DNA of 64,000 nt from Chryseobacterium indologenes (lineage in GTDB: Bacteria > Bacteroidota > Bacteroidia > Flavobacteriales > Weeksellaceae). Both the position numbers and the translations under genes were made by a program. The stretch is taken from the NCBI GenBank assembly GCA_002439165.1, contig DJTE01000020.1, positions 1 to 64,000 of the forward strand, in the 5' to 3' direction. How positions within the stretch are numbered: position 1 is the stretch's first letter; the number at the start of each line of letters is the position of its first letter. The notes beneath the pieces were generated by a model. That model saw nothing but the letters and a program-made list of their open reading frames with translations. It did not search any database and was not told the origin of the DNA. Of the stretch, positions 1 to 9,394 are shown piece by piece.

Positions 1-2819
1 TTAAACTACGTGTATTAAGTGCTGGGGCCATATTTTTTATAGGGTATACAGCATATGCGCAGAAGAACCCTGTTCGAGATACTACTTCGAGAGAGACAGA
101 GATTGAACAGGTTGTTATTACGGGGTATCGACCAACGACTGAAAAAACGTCAACGACCTCATCTGCGAAAATTGATGAAAAGACAATTGAAAACAGGCCA
201 AATCCCAATGTATTAAATACTATACAAGGGCAGTTGGCAGGGGTTAATATTGCTTCTGGCTCTGGTCAGCCGGGAGCCAAACCTACAGTAATTATTAGAG
301 GGGTTGGAACGCTTAATGGTAACACAGATCCTCTGTATGTTATTGATGGATTTCCTTCTAATAGTGATTCATTTAGAACTTTGAATACAAATGATATTCA
401 ATCTATGGAAGTTTTGAAAGATGCATCTGCTATTTCAGAATTTGGAGCAAGAGGAGCTAATGGAGTTATTGTTATTAAAACAAAATCTGGTAAATATAAT
501 CAGGGATTAAAACTCAGATATTCTTCTTCATTTATGGTCTCTTCACTTCAGGATAATAAATATAATTATGCTGATTCAAAAGGATTGTTAACCCTTGAAA
601 GCAGATATGGTATTGGATTAGGGGGATCTTTAACCCAACAGGAAATTGATAATTTCGAGATCAATACAGACTGGAGAAAAGTATTTTTTAGACCGGCAGT
701 TGGACAAAGCCATGATTTCTCTATTACAGCAGGTGGAAAAAATATTAACTCATATACTTCGGTAGGTTATTTAGATCAGGATGGTGTTTTAAGATCAACA
801 GGTCTTAAAAGATTTTCTGTAAGGAATAATATTGTGGGTAAATCAGATAATAGCAGATTTAATTTTTCCTTAAATACCGGAGTAGGATATTCCAAGAATA
901 ATCTGGCAACAAACTTAGGAGACGGAGGGGTTAATCAAAACTATGTATTGGGTGCGATGATTTCAGCACCATATATTTCACCGAGCCAATACCAGGGATC
1001 TCAGCAGGTGATGGATGATTATTCACAGAGTGGTACTCTTTTATTAACACCATTGTTTTTAATGGATAAACTCAAGAACTTCGAATCAAGTATTGGTGAA
1101 TTCAGATTAGACTTAGCATCACAGGCTTCATATAAAATTACAGATGATTTTACTGCTATGATCAGAACATCTGGTCAGTATTTGAATTCTACCCAATTAC
1201 AGGCAGAATATCCGAACTCTTTCAATGCACTTTTATTCTTAGGAAATAAAGAATTTGGAGGATCAGAAACAAATAGTACTACCAGAACTTATTTATTCAA
1301 TAACTTATATCAATTAAGATATAACAAAAAGTTTGCAGAAAAACATACTATTGGTCTGGCTGCTAATGCTGAATTTAACTACTCTCAACTAGATTTTTCT
1401 TCCATCAGAAGAAATGGATTGGATCCAAAGACATATGTTCCGGGAACAGGTTCCGGTTATATTGCAGATACTTCAGATAATGATCTGTATGTTCCGATAA
1501 CAAGTAATTATAAGCTTAAATTCAATATGATCTCCTATTTTGGATCAGTAGATTATGATTATGATAAGAAGTTCGGTTTATCAGGAACAATACGTAGTGA
1601 TGGTGCTAGTAGATTTGATATCGGAAAGCAGTGGGGGACATTCTGGTCTGTAGGAGGTAGAGTTAATTTAGAATCTTTTATCAAAAATTCAAATATTACC
1701 TTATTGAAACTCAGAGGATCATTTGGTACTGTAGGTAACCAAAGAATTGTAGATGGAAGTGTATTCGAAGCGATTAACCCTCCAAAATACTATCACGTAT
1801 TCTCAGCAGCCAACAACGTATATGGACCAAACAGAGGATATGGAATTTCCTTTGGATATTATGATCTGAAATGGGAAACTACCAGACTTGCTGATGTAGG
1901 AGTTGATTTTGATATATTCAAAAGATTATCGGGATCCCTTGATTTCTATCACAAAAAAACTATCGACCAGTTTATTGACGTTCCTGTGTCCTCTCCCGTA
2001 GGAACAACATTGATCAGACAAAATTCTGATGCAGATGTTGTGAACAAAGGGATTGAACTAAATTTGAAGTATGATATCATTAAGAGAGATGAATTTCAGC
2101 TTTCGGTAAGAGGGAATGGAGCTTACAATAACCAGAAAGTTGGAGGGCTTCCTGGAGATGGAGAAATCAGATCAGGAAATTATATTACCAGAAATGGAAG
2201 TAAGATAAGTGAATTCTTTGTTTACAAATATGCTGGAGTAAATCAAGGAAATGGTAACTTATTATTTTATGATATCAACGGTAATTTAACAGAAAATCCT
2301 AAAGAATCAGATCGTGTGCTAACCGGGAAAAACTATTTGCCGGAATTTCAAGGAGGATTTGGTTTTGATGTAAATTATAAAGGGGTTTTTGCTAGTGCGA
2401 CATTTACTTATGTTGCTAAAATATGGAGATATGATTTCGATTATGCAAGCTTAATGGATCCTACAAGCTTAGGTACATTTAACGCAAGTGCAGACTTGTT
2501 AAATGCATGGACTCCTAATAATCCAAATACAACTGTTCCATCTTTAACAGCGGCAAACTTGGGACTGGATGCTCAATCTGACCGATTTATTGTTGATGCA
2601 TCTTACTTGAGGCTTAGAAACGTTCAGTTAGGATATACTTTCCCTGCCAGTGCTTTAAGCGGAACGTTTATTACCGGTTTATCGGTATTTGTACAAGGAG
2701 AAAACTTAGTAACATTTTCTAAATGGAGAGGTTGGGATCCTGAAAGTAACAGAGCAGCAGACCAATATCAATATCCAACCCCTAGAATTTTTACTCTGGG
2801 ATTAGACGTTAAATTTTAA
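1..2819 (+). CDS. SusC/RagA-family TonB-dependent outer-membrane receptor, 5' end cut by the window
   Basis: The frame is open from base 3 and reads through a signal peptide (KLRVLSAGAIFFIGYTAYAQ) into IEQVVITGY, the usual start of a SusC plug. Comparison with the paralogue at 6530, which begins MNVKLRV, suggests only about seven bases are missing. The plug contains IRGVGTLNG, DPLYVIDG and VLKDASAISEFGARGANGV; the rest is a 22-strand barrel ending in LGLDVKF. It would import an oligomeric substrate across the outer membrane using TonB energy, with the SusD lipoprotein 12 bp downstream as lid. It lacks the carboxypeptidase-regulatory-like domain most SusC proteins carry between signal peptide and plug. 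An internal TTG at 234 is not the start. Substrate unknown. Confidence 0.93.
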   Translation, partial: KLRVLSAGAIFFIGYTAYAQKNPVRDTTSRETEIEQVVITGYRPTTEKTSTTSSAKIDEKTIENRPNPNVLNTIQGQLAGVNIASGSGQPGAKPTVIIRGVGTLNGNTDPLYVIDGFPSNSDSFRTLNTNDIQSMEVLKDASAISEFGARGANGVIVIKTKSGKYNQGLKLRYSSSFMVSSLQDNKYNYADSKGLLTLESRYGIGLGGSLTQQEIDNFEINTDWRKVFFRPAVGQSHDFSITAGGKNINSYTSVGYLDQDGVLRSTGLKRFSVRNNIVGKSDNSRFNFSLNTGVGYSKNNLATNLGDGGVNQNYVLGAMISAPYISPSQYQGSQQVMDDYSQSGTLLLTPLFLMDKLKNFESSIGEFRLDLASQASYKITDDFTAMIRTSGQYLNSTQLQAEYPNSFNALLFLGNKEFGGSETNSTTRTYLFNNLYQLRYNKKFAEKHTIGLAANAEFNYSQLDFSSIRRNGLDPKTYVPGTGSGYIADTSDNDLYVPITSNYKLKFNMISYFGSVDYDYDKKFGLSGTIRSDGASRFDIGKQWGTFWSVGGRVNLESFIKNSNITLLKLRGSFGTVGNQRIVDGSVFEAINPPKYYHVFSAANNVYGPNRGYGISFGYYDLKWETTRLADVGVDFDIFKRLSGSLDFYHKKTIDQFIDVPVSSPVGTTLIRQNSDADVVNKGIELNLKYDIIKRDEFQLSVRGNGAYNNQKVGGLPGDGEIRSGNYITRNGSKISEFFVYKYAGVNQGNGNLLFYDINGNLTENPKESDRVLTGKNYLPEFQGGFGFDVNYKGVFASATFTYVAKIWRYDFDYASLMDPTSLGTFNASADLLNAWTPNNPNTTVPSLTAANLGLDAQSDRFIVDASYLRLRNVQLGYTFPASALSGTFITGLSVFVQGENLVTFSKWRGWDPESNRAADQYQYPTPRIFTLGLDVKF

Positions 2820-2831
2820 ATTAACCAAGAA

Positions 2832-4442
2832 ATGAAGAAATCTTTTTTAAAAATATTTTTAGCTGCGGGATTATTTTTTGTATCCTCTTGTAGTGATGAT
2901 TTATTAGAACCATATACACCTGGCTCGCTCACAGAAGTAGAGGCCTTAACAAATGTATCCGATTTAAGGTTGTTGATGAATGGGGCTTATTCCGGATTTA
3001 ATTCCAGAGCAGAATCAGAGTTTGTGTCTGTATTTACAGATGAAGTAGGTATTGGATTTGCAAATGGAGGTCAGGGATTGAGTGCTGAATGGATTTTCCA
3101 AATGACTCCTAACTCCAGTTTACCAAGTGCGATCTGGTCTCAGAGTTACGCATCGTTAGCAAGAGTAAACAGGGTTATTGAATATGGCGATAAAGTGGCT
3201 TCAGGTACAGCTGCTGGAAATACAGAGAATGATAGAAAAAAAGTATTGGCTGAAGCATATGCGTTAAGAGCATATCATCACTTAAGAATTCTTGCTTACT
3301 TTTCAACAAACATGAAGGATGATTCGGCATTGGCAGGGATTTTAGCAACAAGATCTTTCGACTATACGGAACCAGGGCAGAAAAGAAGTACAAATGGAGA
3401 ATTTTATGATTTGATTTTTGCAGATTTAGATAAATCTATCGACTTATTTACACAAGCTGGGGCTAATTCTATTGCTACTGCAAATGACAGGCTTTTTGTT
3501 AATAAATTCTTTGCAATGGGAGTTAAAGCAAGAGCCTATGCATATAGAGGAGATTATCCAAACGCTGAAATCTGGGCAAATAACGTAATTACACAATCCG
3601 GAGTAGTGCTTGCAAACAAAGTTCAATATAGAAATATGTTCTTTAATGACTCAGATTTGACTACCAGCCCTACTACAAGTGAGGTGATTTTCAAGTTAAA
3701 GAGAAATCCTGCATCTAATGCTCAGGGATATAATTTACACAATGCTTGGTGTAGCGTAAGACCTAGACTGGATGGCTCTCCATTCTATGAAGTGGGAAGA
3801 TCAGTACATAATATTTTAAATCCAGCTAATTTACCTGCTGCAGGTTTATCTACCGCAATTGCTGATGTAAGAGCAAACGTAATTATTGCACCTTCTTCCC
3901 GTATTGATCCTGGATATGCTACTTCTTTTGATTATAGAAATTCTGATGTTCTTGTAATTAATAAACATGGTGGGGTAGCGACTGGAATAGCAACAGCTGG
4001 AGTTACTACTAATAATGGATTTAATAATGATATTAAGATTATGAGATTATCTGAGATGTATCTTATTAAAGCAGAAGCAAGAGCGGATGCAGGAGACTAT
4101 GCAGGAGCTGCTGCTGCTGTAGATGCCATAAGAGACGCGAGATATGGTGCTAATCAGGCTGCTCCAGTATACCCAACTGCTGTGGCTGCTTGGAGAGGTG
4201 TATTAAATGAAAGGAGGATTGAGTTCGCTTTTGAAGGATATAGATTTCTTGATTTGAAAAGATTGGCCATTTTAGCTAATGTCGGGATTGACAGAAATGC
4301 TGCAGACTACTCTTCCAGTTCTGCGAATTTCCCTGCTGCAAACCCAACTAATTTACCAATGACCAGTCATAAATGGGCTCTGCCAATTCCTCAAGTTGAG
4401 ACTAATGCCAATCCAGGGATCGTTCAAAATCCAGGATATTAA
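2832..4442 (+). CDS. SusD/RagB-family nutrient-binding lipoprotein
   Basis: 536 residues with a signal peptide and lipobox (LFFVSSCSDD, lipidated Cys about residue 20). Helical TPR-like N-terminal half includes the typical AEAYALRAYHHLRIL stretch. The C-terminal RagB/SusD region has IMRLSEMYLIKAEARADAGD and NERRIEFAFEGYRFLDLKR, both hallmarks of the family. It sits 12 bp after the SusC gene and would form the surface-exposed lid of that transporter. Nothing in the sequence identifies the ligand. Confidence 0.94.
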   Translation: MKKSFLKIFLAAGLFFVSSCSDDLLEPYTPGSLTEVEALTNVSDLRLLMNGAYSGFNSRAESEFVSVFTDEVGIGFANGGQGLSAEWIFQMTPNSSLPSAIWSQSYASLARVNRVIEYGDKVASGTAAGNTENDRKKVLAEAYALRAYHHLRILAYFSTNMKDDSALAGILATRSFDYTEPGQKRSTNGEFYDLIFADLDKSIDLFTQAGANSIATANDRLFVNKFFAMGVKARAYAYRGDYPNAEIWANNVITQSGVVLANKVQYRNMFFNDSDLTTSPTTSEVIFKLKRNPASNAQGYNLHNAWCSVRPRLDGSPFYEVGRSVHNILNPANLPAAGLSTAIADVRANVIIAPSSRIDPGYATSFDYRNSDVLVINKHGGVATGIATAGVTTNNGFNNDIKIMRLSEMYLIKAEARADAGDYAGAAAAVDAIRDARYGANQAAPVYPTAVAAWRGVLNERRIEFAFEGYRFLDLKRLAILANVGIDRNAADYSSSSANFPAANPTNLPMTSHKWALPIPQVETNANPGIVQNPGY

Positions 4443-4461
4443 TCTTAAATTCTAAAAAGAA

Positions 4462-5247
4462 ATGAAAAATATATTTAATTATTTTATAATATCTGTACTA
4501 ACATGCTCTTTATTGGCCTGTAACACAGAAGATAGAACAGTGGAAAACCCTTCAGAAGTTTTTTTTGCAGAAACTAATATTACAAAAACGATTAGTTCTA
4601 ATCAAACATCAATGGATGTAGATATTCCTTATTCACTGACTATGCCGGCAGATGGGACACATGCTATTAATTTAGTTTTTGATCCTAACTTTTCAACTGC
4701 TGGGCAAGGAACAGATTTTGAGATTTTAACAGGAGATCAGATCACTGCAGGAAAATTGGGTGGTGTTTTAAAGTTGAGAATCTTTTCAGCATCAGCCTCT
4801 TCGGATGGTAAAATTGCTAATTTCAGAGTGACTTCACCAACTCTGAAGAGCCTTCAGGATAATAATATTGCAGGAGTTCGTCTTTTTAAAACATGCCCAA
4901 CTAATACTTTTGTTGGAAACTTTGAAAATATTGGCTGGTTAATAGGTTCAGGAAATGTTACTATTGTAGAGGATCCTACAAAACCGAACACTCTTCTTGT
5001 GAAAAATTTTCTTATGAATGGGGCAGATTTACCACTTACCTATGATCCTGTATCATATGAGATTACTATTCCTACCGTGGAGACAGGAAGTATCCACGCA
5101 ACTTATGGTATGATTAAAATGGGACCTGCTACAGATGGAACAAAATCTAGCTTTAACAGCTGTAACAGAACAGTTTCTTTAAGAGTAAACTATTTTGTCT
5201 CGGCGGGTAGCTTTGGAGTTCAGGATGAAAAGTTCACAGGATTATAA
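4462..5247 (+). CDS. SusCD-associated surface lipoprotein, function unknown
   Basis: 261 residues. A signal peptide ends in LTCSLLACNTED, a clear lipobox, so it is a lipoprotein. The mature part is rich in Ser, Thr and beta-branched residues and looks like one or two beta-sandwich domains (residues about 30-125 and 130-260), as in the accessory lipoproteins that follow SusC/SusD pairs. A Cys pair near residues 144 and 239 could form a disulfide. It lies 19 bp after SusD and is closed by the terminator at 5268, so it is probably the third gene of the operon. No specific family was recognised. Confidence 0.8.
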   Translation: MKNIFNYFIISVLTCSLLACNTEDRTVENPSEVFFAETNITKTISSNQTSMDVDIPYSLTMPADGTHAINLVFDPNFSTAGQGTDFEILTGDQITAGKLGGVLKLRIFSASASSDGKIANFRVTSPTLKSLQDNNIAGVRLFKTCPTNTFVGNFENIGWLIGSGNVTIVEDPTKPNTLLVKNFLMNGADLPLTYDPVSYEITIPTVETGSIHATYGMIKMGPATDGTKSSFNSCNRTVSLRVNYFVSAGSFGVQDEKFTGL

Positions 5248-5267
5248 GCACTCAAATAAAAATAAAT

Positions 5268-5295
5268 AAAAGATCGCTTATAGCGATCTTTTTTT
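5268..5295 (+). terminator. Rho-independent terminator of SusCD operon 1
   Basis: An 8-bp perfect stem (AGATCGCT / AGCGATCT) with a 3-nt loop, preceded by A residues and followed by seven T. It ends the SusC-SusD-lipoprotein operon before the next gene at 5314. Confidence 0.85.
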
Positions 5296-5313
5296 AATTC
5301 ATAATAACTGAAA

Positions 5314-5970
5314 ATGAAAAAAGTAATAATATTATCGTTACTAGCTATAATAAGCAATGTTTATGGACAGGGAACTGCTACAATGCCTACTCAGGAAGGT
5401 TTTTTGGAGAAGATATTTATTGAAGGCCTTAATCAGCCTCTTAAATATTCTGATATAAATGGTTCTGCATATATTGATGATGATTTTAAACAAGCAAAAA
5501 TTTCGCAGAATTATCCGATAATAGAAGCTCGCTACAACACCTATAAAGATGAGATCGAATTTAAACAGAATAATCTTATTTATGTACTGTCAAAAAATGA
5601 ACCTTTTTCAAAAATGGAATTTTTAGATTCTAAAGAAACTCTGGTTCTTCTCAGTTTGAATGGAAAGGAAGGTTATTTTTATGAATTATATTCAAACAAT
5701 AATAAAGTATTGTTGAAAAAAGTTATTACTATTTTAAATATTCCAGATAATAATAAAAGTTCATATAGAGAAAGTTCGGCACCTGCTTTTACGAAAGAGG
5801 TTAGCTATTATATTGGAGTTAATGAAAAATTTATAAAAGTACCGAATAATAGAAAAAAAATATTTGACTTATTTCCTGATAAAAAAATAGAATTAAAAAC
5901 AGCTATTGATAAAAAAAATATTAACCTTAATAGCGATAAGGGGCTTATCGATTTTGTACATTTACTTTAA
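5314..5970 (+). CDS. Exported protein of unknown function
   Basis: 218 residues. It begins with a signal peptide (MKKVIILSLLAIISNVYGQ). The mature protein is Lys- and Asn-rich with no motif I recognise; a strand-rich middle (YFYELYSNNNKVLLKKVI) is followed by a polar C-terminal third. The gene lies 18 bp after the operon 1 terminator and has its own terminator at 6045, so it may be a separate unit or receive read-through. Very AT-rich codon use, like the genes before it. Confidence 0.65.
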   Translation: MKKVIILSLLAIISNVYGQGTATMPTQEGFLEKIFIEGLNQPLKYSDINGSAYIDDDFKQAKISQNYPIIEARYNTYKDEIEFKQNNLIYVLSKNEPFSKMEFLDSKETLVLLSLNGKEGYFYELYSNNNKVLLKKVITILNIPDNNKSSYRESSAPAFTKEVSYYIGVNEKFIKVPNNRKKIFDLFPDKKIELKTAIDKKNINLNSDKGLIDFVHLL

Positions 5971-6529
5971 TAGAATTATATTTATAACTCATATGAATAC
6001 ACTGTCGTTGTTATTCTGTAATAAATCCGAATTTGCGGAATTATAAAGCATTCAATTAAGAATGCTTTTTTTTTTCAATACCGTCATGAAATAACTCTCA
6101 TCAGATTTTCTAATGCAGTGGACTTTTGCATATCTGGAGCGGTATCTGATAAGGTTCATGAATTTTTTATCTAAAAATACTATTCATTTTAACAGAAAAT
6201 GGGATAAATTTTCCCGATTTTACTCGAAAACATAGAAATTTTATTTTTATATTTTTCGTTAATATTTCACTTTTGATTAATATTTTTTATTGTTTTAAAT
6301 AAATTGATTGACTTTGATTTTATTTTTACTTTTCGTTAAAATTTCCTTAATCTTCGGATTCCTTTATTTTTTGTCAGATTTTTAAAGAGAACAAAACGTA
6401 TTTTTTATCATTTCTGAAAGATCGTTATGGATTTTCCCTTTATTGATGCGGGTTTTGGCCGTTTAATAAATTGATGTTCATAATTTTTATTAACATATTT
6501 GTCACTTCAATATATTAAAATTTGTTAAT
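5971..6529. other. 559-bp AT-rich intergenic region
   Basis: It holds the terminator at 6045-6075 and then about 450 bp of very AT-rich DNA leading to the second SusC gene. No open frame with coding character was seen. Near-consensus -7 sequences such as CATATTTG close to 6500 could be the promoter of the following operon, but none matches TAnnTTTG exactly. Confidence 0.6.
6045..6075 (+). terminator. Rho-independent terminator
   Basis: A 9-bp perfect stem (AAAGCATTC / GAATGCTTT) with a 6-nt loop, followed by a run of T to 6075. It follows the exported-protein gene ending at 5970. Confidence 0.85.
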
Positions 6530-9382
6530 ATGAATGTGAAATTACGCGTTTTGACAGCGGGTGTCCTGTTTTTTACAGGGCAGGCTGTACTGGCTCAGCA
6601 AAAAGAGCCGAAGGACAACAAAGACAAGGAAAACAAGATTGAGGAAGTAGTTGTTTTGGGATACAGCAAGACTGCCACAAAAGCTAAAACAACAACATCT
6701 TCGGTAACAGTAGGTGCTGAAACTCTGGAAAACAGACCCAACATCTCCGTATTGAACTCAATTCAGGGTACAGCACCGGGAATTGTAGTAAACTCAGCTT
6801 CCGGTTCTCCCGGCTCAGGAAAATTCAATATCCTGATCAGAGGAGCAAGTTCTCTGAACGGATCTACGGATCCGCTATATGTTGTGGATGGAGTGATTAC
6901 TTCAGGCTCTCAGTTCAGAAACCTGAACTCTTATGATATTGAAACATTCAGTATCCTGAAAGATGCCCAGGCAACAGCAATCTATGGAAACAGAGCCGCA
7001 AACGGAGTGGTTGTGATTACAACAAAAGGAGGGAAATTCAACTCAGGATTAAAGGTTTCTTATGATGCATTAACCTCATTCAGCAAATTACCTGAGGCCG
7101 ATTACAATATGGCCAATGGGCGACAGCTGCTGCAGATTCAGAAAGGACTGCTGACGGGCCAGGGTGGTTCTATGACGCAGGATCAGATCGATAACTGGGG
7201 AGTGAATACAGACTGGAACAAACAGTTTACCCGTATCGGCATGTCCCAGCAGCATAACCTGTCTATTACTGGAGGAGGTGAAAATATCAACAACTTCCTT
7301 TCATTAGGCTATCTGGACAGTGAGGGAACAGTGAAATCTACTGATTTCAAGAGGTTTACGATGAGAAATAATCTTAACGGTAAATCTAAGGATGGAAGAT
7401 TAACTTTCGGTTCCATTATAGGTCTTGGATATTCCAGAAGAAACCAGCTGGATGATGAAACAAACACAGGAATTGCCAATAATACCCTTCAGAATCCTCT
7501 GTTCGGGGGAATTCTTTCCAGACCGTACATCGGGCCTTCCCCTTACGCAAATGGCCTTGAATTATTTAATGCCATCAAGGGAGACGCAGCCAACAACAGA
7601 CAGTGGATCCTTCAGGATAATATCAATGGCGGGATCAGAAACAGATTTACAGAGATCAGCATCTCTGCTAATGCCAACGTTAATTATAAACTTACAGATT
7701 ACCTGAGTGTAGGAAACAGAACAGGTATCGAATACAAACAGTACGAAAGAATTTTTGCAAGATCTCCGCTGGGTTACCTTTCCATAAGTGTTGCCAATGG
7801 AGACGGAGCTCAGTACGGAGGGCATGAGGAGTTTACAACGACAAGAGATTTAACGTTCAACAGTATTACCAATATTACATTCAACAAATCTTTTGGAGAC
7901 CATACCATCAGCGCCGGAGCCTATATGGACTATATCAAAGCGCACGTGAATACAACCATTCAGAGACAGAATGGACTGAATCCGCTACAATGGGAGTTTG
8001 GTGCAGGAACAGGATATATTCCGTTTAATCCGGATACACCGGGACTTTATAATCCTCAGGCAAGAGCATCAAAAATAACAGGTGGAACCCTGGCTTATTT
8101 TGGAACTGTGGATTACGATTATAAAGACAAGTACGGGGTAAGTGGAGTTGTGAGAAGAGACGGGTCTTACCGTTTCCTTCCTACCAACAGATGGGAAACC
8201 TTCTGGTCTGTGGCAGCAAGATGGAACATCAATAAAGAAGATTTCATGGCCAATTCCGGGTTCAGATTGCTTAAATTAAGAGCTTCAATCGGTACTACGG
8301 GTAACCAGAACCTGGGAATCGCTTCAGATAATTCCAATCCGTTGGTTTTGCTTCCTAATAACTTCCTTGAACTGTACAACGGCTTTTCAGGATATCAGAA
8401 TATGCTGGGATATAATTTCGTTAACCTTTCCAACCCTTATTTAAGATGGGAACAGGTAAAACAGACCAACATAGGGATTGATTACAATTATAAAGGATTG
8501 ATTGAGGGAAGTTTTGATTATTATCAGAAAAGAACATCCAGAATGTTCAACGATCTTCAGAAATCATCCGTTACCGGTACCTATGCGATCAGAGGAAATG
8601 ACGGGGTTCTTGATAATAAGGGAATTGAAGGGTTAATCAGATATAACGCGATCAGAACTGAAACTACAAAGCTGTCTGTTTTCGCAAATGCAGCTTACAA
8701 CTCCAACAAAATCGTTTCAATGGGCAGTGAAAACCTGGCCGGAGATGTAGTAAATGCCATAGGAGGGCCGGCAGGTCAGTATCAGCTATATCCGTACGTT
8801 GGTGTAAATCCTGACAATGGAAACTTACAGTTCCTTGATAAGAACGGAAATATTACCGAGGCTCCTACTTCTGCAGACCGAAGACTTACCGGAAAATCCA
8901 GATATGCCAAATTTACAGGAGGTTTCGGATTTAATTTCCAGCACAAAGGCTGGTATTTCGATACGTTATTCTCTTTCCAACAGGGAGGATGGATCTTTGA
9001 TAACCTGCAGTCCTGGGTATTTGATCCTAGTGCCGCAGCCAACAGAAACCTTTCAGCAGATCTGTTAAATGCATGGACACCTCAAAACAGAGATACCGAT
9101 GTGCCTGCACTGAGAGCAACCAACCTAAGCTTAGGATCTTCAGACAGATTTTTACACAGATCAGACTTTATAAGACTTAAGAATATTTCAGTTGGATACA
9201 GCTTTACCAAAAGCCAGTTAGGTAAACTACCGGTAAAAGGGATTAAAGTATTTGTTCAGGCGGAAAACCTTTATACCTGGACGAAATGGAAAGGATTTGA
9301 TCCGGAGCCGATTACTTCCTACTCACTGAATGTTTATCCTAACCCTAAAACCGTATCGGTAGGTTTAAATGTTGATTTTTAA
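6530..9382 (+). CDS. SusC/RagA-family TonB-dependent outer-membrane receptor
   Basis: 950 residues. The signal peptide ends in AVLAQ; a short charged linker leads straight into IEEVVVLGYSKT and the plug (ILIRGASSLNG, DPLYVVDG, ILKDAQATAIYGNRAANGV). The barrel ends in VGLNVDF. Like the receptor at the start of the window it lacks the N-terminal regulatory-like domain, and both share the MNVKLRV N-terminus, so the two are paralogues. The codon use here is clearly less AT-rich. Its SusD partner follows after 12 bp. Substrate not evident. Confidence 0.95.
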   Translation: MNVKLRVLTAGVLFFTGQAVLAQQKEPKDNKDKENKIEEVVVLGYSKTATKAKTTTSSVTVGAETLENRPNISVLNSIQGTAPGIVVNSASGSPGSGKFNILIRGASSLNGSTDPLYVVDGVITSGSQFRNLNSYDIETFSILKDAQATAIYGNRAANGVVVITTKGGKFNSGLKVSYDALTSFSKLPEADYNMANGRQLLQIQKGLLTGQGGSMTQDQIDNWGVNTDWNKQFTRIGMSQQHNLSITGGGENINNFLSLGYLDSEGTVKSTDFKRFTMRNNLNGKSKDGRLTFGSIIGLGYSRRNQLDDETNTGIANNTLQNPLFGGILSRPYIGPSPYANGLELFNAIKGDAANNRQWILQDNINGGIRNRFTEISISANANVNYKLTDYLSVGNRTGIEYKQYERIFARSPLGYLSISVANGDGAQYGGHEEFTTTRDLTFNSITNITFNKSFGDHTISAGAYMDYIKAHVNTTIQRQNGLNPLQWEFGAGTGYIPFNPDTPGLYNPQARASKITGGTLAYFGTVDYDYKDKYGVSGVVRRDGSYRFLPTNRWETFWSVAARWNINKEDFMANSGFRLLKLRASIGTTGNQNLGIASDNSNPLVLLPNNFLELYNGFSGYQNMLGYNFVNLSNPYLRWEQVKQTNIGIDYNYKGLIEGSFDYYQKRTSRMFNDLQKSSVTGTYAIRGNDGVLDNKGIEGLIRYNAIRTETTKLSVFANAAYNSNKIVSMGSENLAGDVVNAIGGPAGQYQLYPYVGVNPDNGNLQFLDKNGNITEAPTSADRRLTGKSRYAKFTGGFGFNFQHKGWYFDTLFSFQQGGWIFDNLQSWVFDPSAAANRNLSADLLNAWTPQNRDTDVPALRATNLSLGSSDRFLHRSDFIRLKNISVGYSFTKSQLGKLPVKGIKVFVQAENLYTWTKWKGFDPEPITSYSLNVYPNPKTVSVGLNVDF

Positions 9383-9394
9383 TATAGAAGAATT